Source: Pseudarthrobacter psychrotolerans (GTDB taxonomy: Bacteria; Actinomycetota; Actinomycetes; Actinomycetales; Micrococcaceae). Taken from it: 64,000 bases of DNA. This document shows, piece by piece, positions 48,970-59,063 of the stretch. The notes under the pieces are model-generated. The model saw only the letters and a program-made list of their open reading frames with translations. It was not told the origin of the DNA and ran no database searches. Every line of letters starts with the position of its first letter. Position 1 is the first letter of the stretch. A program made the position numbers and the translations under genes. Location: assembly GCF_009911795.1 (NCBI RefSeq), contig NZ_CP047898.1, forward strand, positions 1,116,001-1,180,000, given 5' to 3'.

Positions 48970-50260
48970 ATGCTTTACATCAGCGTTCCGCTCGGCAAGC
49001 TCGTCCGCCGGGTCTCCCGGCTCAGGGGCGGCGGGTCCGCCCTGCCCGGGCTGGTGGTCGAGAAAATCGATCCCGGCTTTATGCAGCGGACACTCGCCAC
49101 GCTCCCCCACGGCGTTGCCGTGGTGAGCGGAACCAACGGCAAGACCACCACCACAAAGATGGTGGTGGAACTCCTGGAGAGCCAGGGCCTGAAGGTCTTC
49201 ACCAACCGCACCGGCAGCAATTTCACCCGCGGCGTGGCCGCCGCCCTGCTGGGCGAAGTGGACTGGCGCGGCAGGCTCACGGCCGACGTCGCCGTCCTGG
49301 AGCTCGACGAAGCCCACGCCGTGCATTTTGTGAACCGCGTCCCGCCCCGGTACAGCCTCTTGCTCAACGTCCTGCGCGACCAGCTCGACCGGTTCGGCGA
49401 GATCGACAAGACGGCCCAGCTGCTCCAGCACATCGCTGACAAGACCACCGGAACCGTGGTCCTCAACCGGGAAGATCCCGCGTTGCCCGCATCGCGGACA
49501 CCCTTACAGGCCAGGACGTCCAGTACTTCGGCCTGGACGACTCCCTCCTCAGCACCTTCCCCAACGACGACGACATGCGGGCAGCGCCCGGCAGTGCCGC
49601 CCCGCTGCGCTCCCCCACAAGCCGCCCGCCGACGTCGTACTCCGCAAAGTGGGGCCGGATACTGCCGATTTTGAGTACGACGGCGTCACGGTCACCACCG
49701 CGATGAAGCTCCGCGGCGTCTACAACATCTTTAATGCGGCCGCGGCGCTGACCCTGGCCCGCAGCATCTGTGGCGGTGGTGCCGCCACAGCCGACCACGC
49801 CACCCTGCTCACCGCACTGTCCCAGGTGGAGCCGGCGTTTGGCCGCGGCGAAAGCCTCACGGTGGACGGCCAGCCACTGGACCTCGTGCTCGTCAAAAAC
49901 CCCAGCGGTTTCCGGCTCGGACTGAAGTCCTTCCCCGCGGGCGGCTACGCCACCATGATCGCCATCAACGACAACTACGCCGACGGCCGGGACATGTCCT
50001 GGCTGTGGGACGTGGAATTCGATTCGCTCCGCGACGGCGGCGTGGACCAGCTGACCGGGTCCCGTGCCTACGACATGGCGCTGCGGCTGCAGTATGACGA
50101 GGTCCTGATCGGCGGGGTCCAGCCTGAGATCGCGCCCGCACTGGCCGCGTTCATCCGCGAGGCCAAGGGAAAGCCGAAACGGATCTTCTGCACCTACACA
50201 GCCATGCTGGCCATCCGCCGCGAGCTGTCCAAAATCACCACAGTGGAGGTGGTCTCATGA
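48970..50260 (+). CDS. murT: Lipid II isoglutaminyl synthase subunit MurT (two frameshifts)
   Basis: Mur-ligase-like subunit of MurT/GatD, which amidates D-Glu of lipid II. P-loop [11 protein letters not shown] (54-64), [24 protein letters not shown] and the C-terminal DUF1727 region ([39 protein letters not shown]). The frame breaks at CCC 49477-49479 and again at CCCCC 49612-49616. Adding one C at each restores [12 protein letters not shown] and then [20 protein letters not shown]. Corrected length about 430 residues. The end overlaps gatD by four bases. Two homopolymer losses in one conserved gene point to sequencing error. Confidence 0.92.
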
Positions 50261-51024
50261 GCGTTGAATCACTGGGCATTGGGCCGGACGGCTTCGAACA
50301 GAATTCCAAGGGCACACTCCGGGTCCTGCAGCTCTACCCGCGGGACATGAACATCTACGGCGACTGGGGCAACGCCCTGGTGATCAGGCAGCGGATCAGC
50401 TGGCACGGTTACACCCCGGAGCTGCTGGAATACAACGTCGGCGACGAGTTTCCGGCCGCTGTTGATCTCATCGTGGGCGGCGGCGGCCAAGACAGCGGAC
50501 AGTTGGTCATCAAGGACGACCTGCAGTCGCAGGCCGGCGTCCTCACAAAACTGGCCGAGGACGGCGCGCCGATGCTGGTGATCTGCGGGCTGTACCAGCT
50601 GTTCGGGCGCTTCTTCAAGACCCGTTTAGGTTCGGTCATTCCGGGCATCGGTGTCCTGGACGTGGAGACGCACGGCACGGACGAACGCCTGATCGGCAAC
50701 GTCAGGGTGGCCACCGAAGAGTTCGGCGAGGTCCTGGGCTACGAGAACCACAGCGGGCAGACCACCCTGGGTAGCGGCGTCCGGCCGCTCGGCACCGTGG
50801 CCAAGGGCACCGGCAACAACAGCAGCGACGGCCACGAGGGCGCACGCTACAAGAATGTGGTGGCCAGTTACCTGCACGGTTCGCTGCTGCCCAAGAACCC
50901 TGCCATCGCAGACTTCCTTATCAGGACCGCCGCTGAACGTAAGTTCGGGACTTTTGTTCCCGGTGGCCCTGATGACAGCTACGCCGTGCTGGCCCGGGAG
51001 CACGCGGCGCGCCGTCCGCGCTGA
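50257..51024 (+). CDS. gatD: Lipid II isoglutaminyl synthase glutaminase subunit GatD
   Basis: A 255-residue class I-like glutaminase that supplies ammonia to MurT. Nucleophile Cys110 lies in MLVICGLYQLFG and His207 in SYLHGSLLPKNP; the early LYPRDMNIYGDWGNALVIRQ is diagnostic for GatD rather than CobQ. It is translationally coupled to murT (ATGA overlap). The product contributes to peptidoglycan amidation in Gram-positive bacteria. Confidence 0.94.
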   Translation: MSVESLGIGPDGFEQNSKGTLRVLQLYPRDMNIYGDWGNALVIRQRISWHGYTPELLEYNVGDEFPAAVDLIVGGGGQDSGQLVIKDDLQSQAGVLTKLAEDGAPMLVICGLYQLFGRFFKTRLGSVIPGIGVLDVETHGTDERLIGNVRVATEEFGEVLGYENHSGQTTLGSGVRPLGTVAKGTGNNSSDGHEGARYKNVVASYLHGSLLPKNPAIADFLIRTAAERKFGTFVPGGPDDSYAVLAREHAARRPR

Positions 51025-51075
51025 GTGGCACTGCGCTGGGTTGCGCCGCGCTGACGGTTTCCCCGTCGCGGCGCC

Positions 51076-52356
51076 TCAAGGTTCTTTGGTGATCAGCAGT
51101 TCGTGCGCGCCTGCAGCAGCCGCGCCCATCGAGTCCACCACGGTGGCGGTCCTCAACCTGGTGGCGGCGTCGGCCTCGGGTGTTGCACAGACGCCCTGCG
51201 GCGCGTCCGTTGCCACCGAACACCAGCGGTACGCGTCGCGGACAATGACCGACGGAGCCCAGGCGAGGTCCGTCGCCGTCCACCTGCCGGCCGTGTCCTG
51301 GCTGAACTGTGCCCGCACGAGCAGGCCTTCGTTGTTCACGACGTACCAGGGCGACAGTTCTGTGACTCCATTGCCGAGCCCGTAGACGATCCAGGTGCCT
51401 TTGTAGTTTTCGATGGGCAGCACCGAGTGGGTGTGGTGGCCGTAGATCATGGTGAACTGGCCGCTGTCCACCAGGGCGTGGGCCGCATCCTGCTGCTGGG
51501 CGTTGGCTTCGCTGGCATACTCGTCGCCGGCGTGCATGGCACCGAGTACGATGTCCGCGCCGAGGGCCCGTGCCTTGACGGCCTTGGCGATCATGGTGGG
51601 CGCATCCAGCATGTCCACCTGCCACGCGTATTCCGGGTATTGGCCGTTGAGCCCGTAGGTTCCCTGGATGATGGCGATCTTGGCTGCCTTGGTCTGCAGG
51701 ATCAGGATGCCCTGGGACTCGGTTTTCGTCCGGTAGGAACCGGTGTGCTTCAGCCCCGCGGCATCCAGTGCATCGAGTGTGCGCAGCACCCCATCCGTGC
51801 TCCGGTCGATCGTGTGGTTGCTCGCGGTGGTGCAGGCCTGGTATCCCACCGCTTTCGAGGCTGTGATGATCTGCGGCGGGACGTTGAACGACGGGTACGC
51901 GGAGAAAGGGCCGTCGGGCCCGGCCACGGGGGTTTCCTGGTGGCAGATGGCGAGGTCGCTGGCTTGGATGTACCTGCGCTGGCCTTCGAGGAGCGGGGCG
52001 AAGTCCAGCCCGGGTTTGCCTACCGCGGCGGCGTCGTCGCGGGCCTGTTGCCAGAGCTGGGCATGGATCAGCATGTCGCCGGTCACCAGCACGGACGTGC
52101 AGCGCAACGTGGGACATGCTGGCCCCGCGCCCGGGGTGGGCGTAGGCGTCGGTGTGGGGGTCGGCGTCGGGCTTGGCTGCCCTGTTCCAGCGCCGGTACC
52201 CGCGGCCGCACCGGCGGAAGGAACGGTCTGTTCCGCGATCAGGCCGCACCCTGCCAGCACCGCCGCGGCCAGGATGCCTGCGGACACCACTGAAGCGGAA
52301 CGAACAGCAACAGCGCGCACCGAAGCAGCGCCCAACCTTTTCCCCATAGGCGTCAT
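51076..52356 (-). CDS. CapA-family lipoprotein (metallophosphatase-like)
   Basis: About 426 residues from ATG 52356. The N-terminal signal (VRSASVVSAGILAAAVLAGC) contains an LAGC lipobox, followed by a Thr/Pro linker of (TP) repeats that tethers the domain outside the membrane. The CapA/PgsA-type domain includes LVTGDMLIHAQLW, LAICHQETPV, TASNHTIDR, and the HAGDEY and YGHHTHSVLP metal-binding histidines. Relatives function in poly-gamma-glutamate export or cell-wall polymer metabolism; no capBC genes are adjacent, so the role is open. Divergent from the M3 peptidase gene. Confidence 0.85.
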   Translation of the reverse strand: MTPMGKRLGAASVRAVAVRSASVVSAGILAAAVLAGCGLIAEQTVPSAGAAAGTGAGTGQPSPTPTPTPTPTPTPGAGPACPTLRCTSVLVTGDMLIHAQLWQQARDDAAAVGKPGLDFAPLLEGQRRYIQASDLAICHQETPVAGPDGPFSAYPSFNVPPQIITASKAVGYQACTTASNHTIDRSTDGVLRTLDALDAAGLKHTGSYRTKTESQGILILQTKAAKIAIIQGTYGLNGQYPEYAWQVDMLDAPTMIAKAVKARALGADIVLGAMHAGDEYASEANAQQQDAAHALVDSGQFTMIYGHHTHSVLPIENYKGTWIVYGLGNGVTELSPWYVVNNEGLLVRAQFSQDTAGRWTATDLAWAPSVIVRDAYRWCSVATDAPQGVCATPEADAATRLRTATVVDSMGAAAAGAHELLITKEP

Positions 52357-52428
52357 TGTAGGTCTGGCCGCGGCGCAAATTCCGCAAAGCCGCGCGTTGA
52401 GAAGCATGCGGCAGTATGAAAGGTTAGC

Positions 52429-54444
52429 GTGATGACGAATCCCCTGCTCAGCGCCAGCACCCTGCCCTATGGACTGCCGCCATTTGCCCGGATCAGACCA
52501 TCCGATTACGCCGAGGCCGTCGGCGCCGGCCTGGCGGAGCATCTCGTGGAAATCCAGGCGATCGTGGACAACCACGCACCGGCGAACTTCGAGAATACGG
52601 CCCTGGCCATGGAGAAGGCCGGCCAACTGCTTGAGCGGGCGACGGCTTCCTTCTTCACTCTTGTCTCAGCCGACGCAACAGACGAAATCCGTGACCTGGA
52701 GACCGAACTCGCACCCCGCATTTCGGCGCATCAGGACGAGATCTACCTCAATCGCGCACTGTTCGACCGGTTCGCGGCGATTGACAGCTCCGGGCTTGAT
52801 CCTGAGTCCGTCCGGCTCGTGGAAGAGTACGTGAAGGAGTTCCGCCAGTCCGGGATCCAGCTCGAAGTTCGGGGCCAGCAAAGGCTGAAGGAAATCAACG
52901 CGGAGCTGTCCAAGCTCGGCACGGAGTTCGGCCAGCGGGTCAAGGAGGCCATGAAATCGGCCGCACTGCTGCTGGACACGGCAGCAGAGTTGGCCGGCTT
53001 GCCGGCCGACGATGTCGCCAGCGCCGCTGAGGCGGCCCGCGCCGTTGGCCACGACGAAAAATTCCTGCTGACGCTGATCCAGCCCAGCAACCAGCCCGCC
53101 CTGGCTGCCCTGGAAAACCGTGACGTCCGCCGTCGGCTGTTTGAGGCCTCCATCGGCCGGGGCAGTGACGGCGGCGGCCTGGACGTCCTGGACCTGGCCA
53201 GGTCTACGGCCGGCCTGCGCGCTGAAAAGGCAGCCATTCTGGGTTTCGCCAACTATGCCGAACTCGTGGTGGACCGTCAGACGGCCAGCGACTTTGGGGC
53301 GGTCCAGTCCATGCTGAACAGGCTGGCGCCCGCCGCGGTACGCAATGCCGACGCCGAGGCTGCGGCCCTTGCTGAAGTGGCAGGCCATCCCTTGGAGGCC
53401 TGGGACTGGGCATATTACTCCGCCAAGGTGCGGCGCGAAAAGTACGCCGTGGACGAGCAGGCCCTCCGGCCCTATTTCGAGCTGGACCGCGTTCTCCGGG
53501 ACGGTGTCTTCTTCGCCGCCACATCCCTCTACGGCATCACCTTCCACGAACGGAAGGACCTCGCAGGTTACCACCCGGACGTCCGCGTCTGGGAAGTCCG
53601 GGACCAGGACGGGAGCGGGCTGGGGTTGTTCCTGGGCGACTACTACACCCGCGAATCCAAGCGGGGCGGCGCCTGGATGAACTCGCTGGTGGAACAGTCC
53701 GTCCTGCTCGGCACCCGGCCGGTGGTGATCAACAACCTCAATATCTCCAAGCCGCCGGCAGGCGAGCCCACGCTCCTGACACTGGACGAGCTGCGCACCA
53801 CTTTCCACGAGTTCGGACACGCACTCCACGGCCTGTTGTCGAACGTGACGTATCCGCGGTTCGCCGGGACTGCTGTCCCCCGCGACTTTGTGGAATACCC
53901 GTCGCAGGTCAACGAGATGTGGATCCTGTGGCCGGAGGTGCTTGCAAATTATGCCCGGCACCACGCCACCGGCGAACCGCTTCCGCAGCAGGTTGTGGAC
54001 AAGCTGAACGACTCACGGCTCTGGGGCGAAGGGTTCGGGACCACGGAATACCTCGGCGCTGCGCTGCTGGATCTGGCCTGGCATGTGCTGGACGGAACCG
54101 GAATCCCCGACGACGTCCTGGCGTTTGAGGCGAAGTCCCTCGCGGCCGCTGGTGTGGCTCATGCCCTGATCCCGCCGCGTTACCGGACCGGCTATTTCCA
54201 GCACATCTTCGCGGGAGACGGCTATGCGGCCGGCTATTACTCGTATATCTGGAGTGAGGTGCTGGACGCCGAAACCGTGGACTGGTTCACCGAGAGCGGC
54301 GGCATAACGCGGGCCAACGGCGAACGCTTCCGCCAGGAGCTGCTTTCCTGCGGCAACAGCAGGGACCCGCTGGAATCCTTCCGCGCGCTCCGCGGCCGCG
54401 ACGCCGAACTCGAACCCCTGCTGAAACGCCGCGGCCTCGAGTAG
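52429..54444 (+). CDS. M3 family metallopeptidase (oligopeptidase A/Dcp-like)
   Basis: A 671-residue cytoplasmic zinc oligopeptidase. The zinc motif HEFGH spans residues 460-464 (TFHEFGHALHGL), and the third ligand Glu is expected in the following WPE segment (VNEMWILWPEVLANYA). The N-terminal helical domain (LPYGLPPFARIRPSDYAEAV) is of the Dcp/OpdA type, and the C-terminal part includes YYSYIWSEVLDAET. GTG at 52429 and ATG at 52432 are adjacent; AAAGG precedes both. A hairpin follows the stop. Confidence 0.94.
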   Translation: MMTNPLLSASTLPYGLPPFARIRPSDYAEAVGAGLAEHLVEIQAIVDNHAPANFENTALAMEKAGQLLERATASFFTLVSADATDEIRDLETELAPRISAHQDEIYLNRALFDRFAAIDSSGLDPESVRLVEEYVKEFRQSGIQLEVRGQQRLKEINAELSKLGTEFGQRVKEAMKSAALLLDTAAELAGLPADDVASAAEAARAVGHDEKFLLTLIQPSNQPALAALENRDVRRRLFEASIGRGSDGGGLDVLDLARSTAGLRAEKAAILGFANYAELVVDRQTASDFGAVQSMLNRLAPAAVRNADAEAAALAEVAGHPLEAWDWAYYSAKVRREKYAVDEQALRPYFELDRVLRDGVFFAATSLYGITFHERKDLAGYHPDVRVWEVRDQDGSGLGLFLGDYYTRESKRGGAWMNSLVEQSVLLGTRPVVINNLNISKPPAGEPTLLTLDELRTTFHEFGHALHGLLSNVTYPRFAGTAVPRDFVEYPSQVNEMWILWPEVLANYARHHATGEPLPQQVVDKLNDSRLWGEGFGTTEYLGAALLDLAWHVLDGTGIPDDVLAFEAKSLAAAGVAHALIPPRYRTGYFQHIFAGDGYAAGYYSYIWSEVLDAETVDWFTESGGITRANGERFRQELLSCGNSRDPLESFRALRGRDAELEPLLKRRGLE

Positions 54445-54458
54445 CGCCAGTTAACGGA

Positions 54459-54500
54459 CGACGCCGGTCCCTCGCCCAGAAAGGGGAGGAACCGGCGTCG
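54459..54500 (+). terminator. Hairpin after the M3 peptidase gene
   Basis: A 15-bp stem with one mismatch (54459-54473 with 54486-54500), 15 bases past the stop. No strong T-run. Confidence 0.7.
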
Positions 54501-54557
54501 TAAATCAGGAGCGCCAAGCGAATGACGGGGCTGATCCGGCAGCGCGCGTAAAAGGGG

Positions 54558-54602
54558 CCCCGCGCCCCAGCTCGCCGCGAAGCGGCTTAGCAGGGCGCGG
54601 GG
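54558..54602 (-). terminator. Hairpin after pdxS
   Basis: CCCCGCGCCC (54558-54567) pairs with GGGCGCGGGG (54593-54602), enclosing a second short stem GCCGC-GAA-GCGGC. It lies about 45 bases past the pdxS stop, back to back with the peptidase hairpin. Confidence 0.6.
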
Positions 54603-54648
54603 AATAGCGCGCAGAGGATCAGCGCCGCCAGGCGCCTCAAAAAGCGAA

Positions 54649-55575
54649 CTACCAGCCGCGCTCGGAGAGGCGGTGCGGCTGCGGGATCTCCTCCACGTTG
54701 ATGCCCACCATGGCTTCGCCGAGGCCGCGGGAGGCCTTGGCGATGACGTCGGGGTCATCGAAGAACGTGGTGGCCTTGACTACAGCAGCTGCACGCTGGG
54801 CCGGGTTGCCGGACTTGAAGATGCCGGAGCCGACGAACACGCCGTCAGCGCCGAGCTGCATCATCATCGCAGCGTCGGCCGGAGTGGCGATGCCGCCGGC
54901 GGTGAACAGCACCACGGGGAGCTTGCCGGCGGCGGCAACTTCCTTGACCAGTTCGTACGGGGCCTGCAGTTCCTTGGCCGCGACGTACAGCTCGTCCTCG
55001 GGCAGGGCGGCAAGCTTGGCGATCGCGGCGCGGATCTGGCGCATGTGCCCGGTGGCGTTGGAGACGTCGCCGGTGCCTGCCTCACCCTTGGAACGGATCA
55101 TGGCCGCGCCTTCGTTGATGCGGCGCAGCGCCTCACCCAGGTTCGTGGCGCCACAGACAAAGGGAACCTTGAAGTTCCACTTGTCGATGTGGTGGACGTA
55201 GTCGGCCGGGGTCAGGACCTCGGACTCGTCAATGTAGTCCACGCCCAACGACTGCAGGACCTGGGCCTCCACGAAGTGGCCGATCCGGGCCTTGGCCATA
55301 ACCGGGACGGAGACGGCTTCAATGATCTTGTCGATCATGTCCGGATCCGACATGCGGGACACGCCGCCCTGGGCGCGGATATCGGCCGGAACGCGCTCCA
55401 GGGCCATCACTGCAACGGCACCGGCGTCTTCGGCGATGCGGGCCTGTTCAACGTTGACGACGTCCATGATGACGCCGCCCTTGAGCATCTCAGCCATGCC
55501 GCGCTTGACGCGGTTGCTGCCCGTGACGCTGTTCGCGGACGAACCGGCTTCGCTGCTTACATCAGGTGTAGACAC
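54649..55575 (-). CDS. pdxS: Pyridoxal 5'-phosphate synthase lyase subunit PdxS
   Basis: A 308-residue (beta/alpha)8 enzyme that assembles PLP from ribose 5-phosphate, glyceraldehyde 3-phosphate and PdxT-derived ammonia. Segments: [18 protein letters not shown], catalytic Lys in [26 protein letters not shown], second Lys in [10 protein letters not shown], and [19 protein letters not shown]. The N-terminus is a variable Ser-rich stretch of about 20 residues. It is separated from pdxT by murT-gatD, capA and the M3 gene; pgsA lies upstream. Confidence 0.96.
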   Translation of the reverse strand: MSTPDVSSEAGSSANSVTGSNRVKRGMAEMLKGGVIMDVVNVEQARIAEDAGAVAVMALERVPADIRAQGGVSRMSDPDMIDKIIEAVSVPVMAKARIGHFVEAQVLQSLGVDYIDESEVLTPADYVHHIDKWNFKVPFVCGATNLGEALRRINEGAAMIRSKGEAGTGDVSNATGHMRQIRAAIAKLAALPEDELYVAAKELQAPYELVKEVAAAGKLPVVLFTAGGIATPADAAMMMQLGADGVFVGSGIFKSGNPAQRAAAVVKATTFFDDPDVIAKASRGLGEAMVGINVEEIPQPHRLSERGW

Positions 55576-55716
55576 AAAAACCCCTATGGGTAGATAGATG
55601 ATCTTCGCCGGGCGTGAGGGCGGCAGGAAGCCGAAAGTACACGCACCGGGTTGCCGGATCCATTGACCGGGCAGTCACAATACTAGTCCCACGGCAGGCG
55701 GCGGGCTTAATCAGCC

Positions 55717-56340
55717 TTAATCCGAAGCTGCGGACTCCGCAAAGGCCTGGCGGTGGACGGTGGCTACGCGCTGGATGATGGTGATGAGGCTGGCCAGGGC
55801 CAGGAGTCCGAGCGTCACGAGAAGGACCACCGGCGGCAGCCCAAGACCGGTGAATCCGGTGACCACCAGGACCGATACCAGTCTCTCGGCGCGCTCGGCG
55901 ATGCCCACATTAGCTGTGAAGCCGAGGGATTCTGCCTTGGACCGCGCATACGAGACCACCATGCCCAGAACCAGGCAGAGCATGGCTGCGACGGCGATGG
56001 CGTAATCGGCGCCCCCGGTGAAGAACCAGATGGCCACGCCCGCGAACAGTGCGCCGTCGGCGATCCTGTCCAACGTGGAGTCCAGGAAGTTTCCCCAGCG
56101 GCCGCCGCTGTCCCGCAGCCGGGCCATAATGCCGTCGAGCACGTCCGAGAAGATGAATGCCGTAATGAACAGCGTGCCCCACCAGAGCTGGCCGAGGGGG
56201 TAGAAGACCAACGCACCGACCACCACGCCGGCGGTTCCGATGACCGTCACCGCATCAGGGGAAACACCGATTCTCAGGAGCCAACGCGCAAGCGGAGTGA
56301 ACAGCGCGGTGAAAAACCCGCGCGCATGCCTATTCAGCAT
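55717..56340 (-). CDS. pgsA: CDP-alcohol phosphatidyltransferase, likely phosphatidylinositol phosphate synthase
   Basis: A 207-residue integral membrane enzyme with about six helices. The CDP-alcohol signature is complete: Asp66, Asp69-Gly70, Ala73-Arg74, then Gly and Asp87/Asp91 in DVLDGIMARLRD ... FLDSTLDR. In actinobacteria the copy next to a HIT protein and thrS is usually the phosphatidylinositol-phosphate synthase of the PIM pathway, hence the name PgsA1/PIPS; phosphatidylglycerophosphate synthesis is the alternative. ATG at 56340 overlaps the HIT gene's end by 11 bases. Confidence 0.88.
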   Translation of the reverse strand: MLNRHARGFFTALFTPLARWLLRIGVSPDAVTVIGTAGVVVGALVFYPLGQLWWGTLFITAFIFSDVLDGIMARLRDSGGRWGNFLDSTLDRIADGALFAGVAIWFFTGGADYAIAVAAMLCLVLGMVVSYARSKAESLGFTANVGIAERAERLVSVLVVTGFTGLGLPPVVLLVTLGLLALASLITIIQRVATVHRQAFAESAASD

Positions 56341-56917
56341 CAGTCTCCCCGGGCCAGGCCTCTGCGACCTGCTGGCGGACTTCGTCCAGGGTCTGCGTGA
56401 TGGCCTTGGTCTGGGCAATGATGGGGAAGAAGTTACCGTCCCCGCCCCAGCGCGGAACGATGTGCTGGTGCAGGTGCGCGGCGATTCCTGCCCCGCCGAC
56501 CACACCCTGGTTCATGCCGAGGTTGAACCCGCCAGGGTTTGCCACCTTGCGCAGGACCCGCATGGCTGTCTGGGTGATCTCCGCAAATTCCGCAGTCTCT
56601 TCCACGGTGAGGTCGGTGTAGTCCGGGACGTGCCGGTAGGGGCAGACCAGGAGGTGGCCCGGATTGTAGGGAAACAGGTTCAGGACCACGTAACAGGTCT
56701 TTCCCCGGTAAACGATCAGGGCTTCCTCGTCAGTCCGGCCCGGACCCACGCAGAAGGGGCAGTCGTTCTCGCCTTTGAACTGGTGCTGGCCGCCCTTGAT
56801 GTAGGCCATCCGGTGCGGAGTCCACAGGCGCTGGAAAGCATCCGGCACGCCCGCGAGATCAAAGTCATCTGTCACGCCGACATCCCCTGGATATCCTGCG
56901 CCTGTGTTCTCCTGCAC
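56330..56917 (-). CDS. HIT-domain protein (Ap4A phosphorylase-like)
   Basis: A 195-residue HIT-superfamily nucleotide-binding protein. The catalytic histidine triad HLHQH is at 148-152, and a CPFC knuckle (53-56) with nearby His may bind zinc. NLGMNQGVVGGAGIAAH precedes the triad. Its group hydrolyses or phosphorolyses dinucleoside polyphosphates; the physiological substrate is not established. It starts 20 bases after the thrS stop and overlaps pgsA by 11, so the three are co-transcribed. Confidence 0.92.
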   Translation of the reverse strand: MQENTGAGYPGDVGVTDDFDLAGVPDAFQRLWTPHRMAYIKGGQHQFKGENDCPFCVGPGRTDEEALIVYRGKTCYVVLNLFPYNPGHLLVCPYRHVPDYTDLTVEETAEFAEITQTAMRVLRKVANPGGFNLGMNQGVVGGAGIAAHLHQHIVPRWGGDGNFFPIIAQTKAITQTLDEVRQQVAEAWPGETDAE

Positions 56918-56937
56918 CGTGTTCTTATCCGTTTCCG

Positions 56938-58947
56938 CTAGCTGGTCCGGTTACGGACGGCTTCTGTGATCCGCTTGACGGCCTCGGCCACCGGCACGCC
57001 GTTGTCCTGGCTCCCGTCACGGAAGCGGAAGGACACCGCGCCGGCCTCGGCGTCGTCGCCGCCGGCGATCAGGACAAACGGGATCTTGTCCTTGCTGGCG
57101 GTGCGGATCTTCTTGGGGAACCTGTCCGAGGACGTATCCACCTCGGCGCGGATGCCCGCCGCCTTGAGCTGGTCAACGACGTCGAACATGTACTCGTTGA
57201 ACGTTTCGGCCACCGGAATACCCACCACCTGGACAGGGGAAAGCCACGCGGGGAACGCACCGGCGTAGTGCTCGGTGAGCACACCCATGAACCGCTCGAT
57301 GGAACCGAAGAGTGCACGGTGGATCATCACGGGACGCTGGCGGGTGCCGTCGGCTGCCTGGAATTCCAGTTCGAAGCGTTCCGGGAGGTTGAAGTCCAGC
57401 TGGATGGTGGACATCTGCCAGGTGCGGCCCAGTGCGTCCTTGGCCTGGACGGAGATCTTCGGACCGTAGAAGGCAGCGCCGCCCGGATCCGCGACCAGTT
57501 CCAGACCGGATTCCTCGGCTACCTCGGCCAGGGTCCGGGTGGCTTCTTCCCAGGCGGCGTCCTCGCCGACGTACTTCTCGGGGTCCTTGGTGGACAGCTC
57601 CAGGTAGAAGTCGTTCAGGCCGTAGTCCTTCAGCAGGTCGAGCACGAACTTCAGGGTCTTGGTGAGTTCGTCCTTCATCTGCTCGCGGGTGCAGTAGATG
57701 TGGGCGTCGTCCTGTGTCATGCCACGGACCCGGGTCAGGCCGTGGACCACGCCGGACTTTTCGTACCGGTACACGGCGCCGAATTCGAAGAGCCGCAGGG
57801 GCAGTTCGCGGTAAGAGCGTCCGCGGGCACGGAAGATCAGGTTGTGCATGGGGCAGTTCATCGGCTTCAGGTAGTAGTCCTGGCCGGGCTTGCGCACGGT
57901 GCCGTCTTCATTAAGTTCCGGGTCCACGTGCATGGGCGGGAACATGCCGTCCTTGTACCAGTCCAGGTGGCCGGAGACTTCGTACAGGTGGCCCTTGGTG
58001 ATGTGCGGGGTGTAGACGAACTCGTAGCCGGCGTCGACGTGGCGCTGGCGGGAGTAGTCCTCCATTTCCTTGCGGATGATGCCGCCCTTGGGGTGGAACA
58101 CCGGCAGGCCGGAGCCCAGCTCGTCGGGGAAGGAGAACAGGTCAAGTTCGACGCCGAGCTTCCGGTGGTCGCGCCGCTCAGCCTCCGCAATGCGCTCCTG
58201 GTAGGCCTTGAGCGCGTCCTTGGTGGGCCAGGCGGTGCCGTAGATGCGCTGCAGCTGCTGGTTCTTCTGGTTGCCCAGCCAGTACGCGGAGGAGGACCGG
58301 GTCAGGGCGAAGGCGTTGGAGATGAGCTTGGTGTTGGGCAGGTGCGGGCCGCGGCAGAGGTCGCACCAGACGGTGGTGCCCTCTTTGCGCTCGACGTTGT
58401 CGTAGATGGTGATGTCGCCGGCGCCGACCTCGACGTTGACGCCCTCGCCGGCTTCGGCGGCGTTGTTCTTCTTGCCCAGGAGTTCGAGCTTGTAGGGCTC
58501 GTTCTTCATGGCCTCGCGGGCTTCGTCCTCGCTGACCACCCGGCGGACGAACTTCTGGTTCTGGTTGACGATCTTGAGCATCATCTTCTCGAGGGTCTTG
58601 AGGTCCTCGGGGGTGAACGGCTCGGCGACGTCGAAGTCGAAGTAGAAGCCGTCGGTGATGTACGGGCCGATGCCCAGCTTGGCGTCCGGCCGCAGCTGCT
58701 GCACTGCCTGGGCCATCACGTGGGCGGTGGAGTGGCGGAGGACGTCCAGGCCGTCAGGGGAATCGATGGTGACGCCCTCGATTTCGGCGCCCTCGGGCAG
58801 CTCCTGGTCCAGGTCCTTCAGCTCGCCATTGACGCGGGCAACAACAACATCGCGGCGCTCAAAGAAGAGTTCCGCACCGGTTGTCCCGGTAGTCACCTTG
58901 GTCTCTTCGCCATCGACGATGAGGGTGATCTGCTGGGCATCTGACAC
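56938..58947 (-). CDS. thrS: Threonine--tRNA ligase
   Basis: A 669-residue class II synthetase. The N-terminal TGS domain ([18 protein letters not shown]) is followed by the editing domain with [10 protein letters not shown] and the [12 protein letters not shown] segment, and the catalytic core ([47 protein letters not shown]). Zn ligands: Cys in MNCPMH, His in QDDAHIYC, and His in [10 protein letters not shown]-terminal anticodon-binding domain follows ([17 protein letters not shown]). It heads the thrS-HIT-pgsA operon. Confidence 0.97.
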   Translation of the reverse strand: MSDAQQITLIVDGEETKVTTGTTGAELFFERRDVVVARVNGELKDLDQELPEGAEIEGVTIDSPDGLDVLRHSTAHVMAQAVQQLRPDAKLGIGPYITDGFYFDFDVAEPFTPEDLKTLEKMMLKIVNQNQKFVRRVVSEDEAREAMKNEPYKLELLGKKNNAAEAGEGVNVEVGAGDITIYDNVERKEGTTVWCDLCRGPHLPNTKLISNAFALTRSSSAYWLGNQKNQQLQRIYGTAWPTKDALKAYQERIAEAERRDHRKLGVELDLFSFPDELGSGLPVFHPKGGIIRKEMEDYSRQRHVDAGYEFVYTPHITKGHLYEVSGHLDWYKDGMFPPMHVDPELNEDGTVRKPGQDYYLKPMNCPMHNLIFRARGRSYRELPLRLFEFGAVYRYEKSGVVHGLTRVRGMTQDDAHIYCTREQMKDELTKTLKFVLDLLKDYGLNDFYLELSTKDPEKYVGEDAAWEEATRTLAEVAEESGLELVADPGGAAFYGPKISVQAKDALGRTWQMSTIQLDFNLPERFELEFQAADGTRQRPVMIHRALFGSIERFMGVLTEHYAGAFPAWLSPVQVVGIPVAETFNEYMFDVVDQLKAAGIRAEVDTSSDRFPKKIRTASKDKIPFVLIAGGDDAEAGAVSFRFRDGSQDNGVPVAEAVKRITEAVRNRTS

Positions 58948-59063
58948 GGGTGTCTCCTATTCAAAGTTTTAGGCTTCATAGCTTGTGGCATACGGGGACC
59001 ACAGCCAGCCATCGTCAATGCTATCGGTTTCCCGGGAGGCCGACCAACGGGACCCGCGGCCCC

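Noticed and set aside
44944..50260. Programmed frameshifting in ruvB or murT.
   Set aside because: No slippery heptamer or conserved frameshift known for these families; the shared homopolymer-deletion pattern fits sequencing error better.
57268..58944. A 558-residue open frame on the plus strand opposite thrS.
   Set aside because: It is the antisense of a clear ThrRS gene; long antisense frames are expected at high GC, and it has no recognisable domain.
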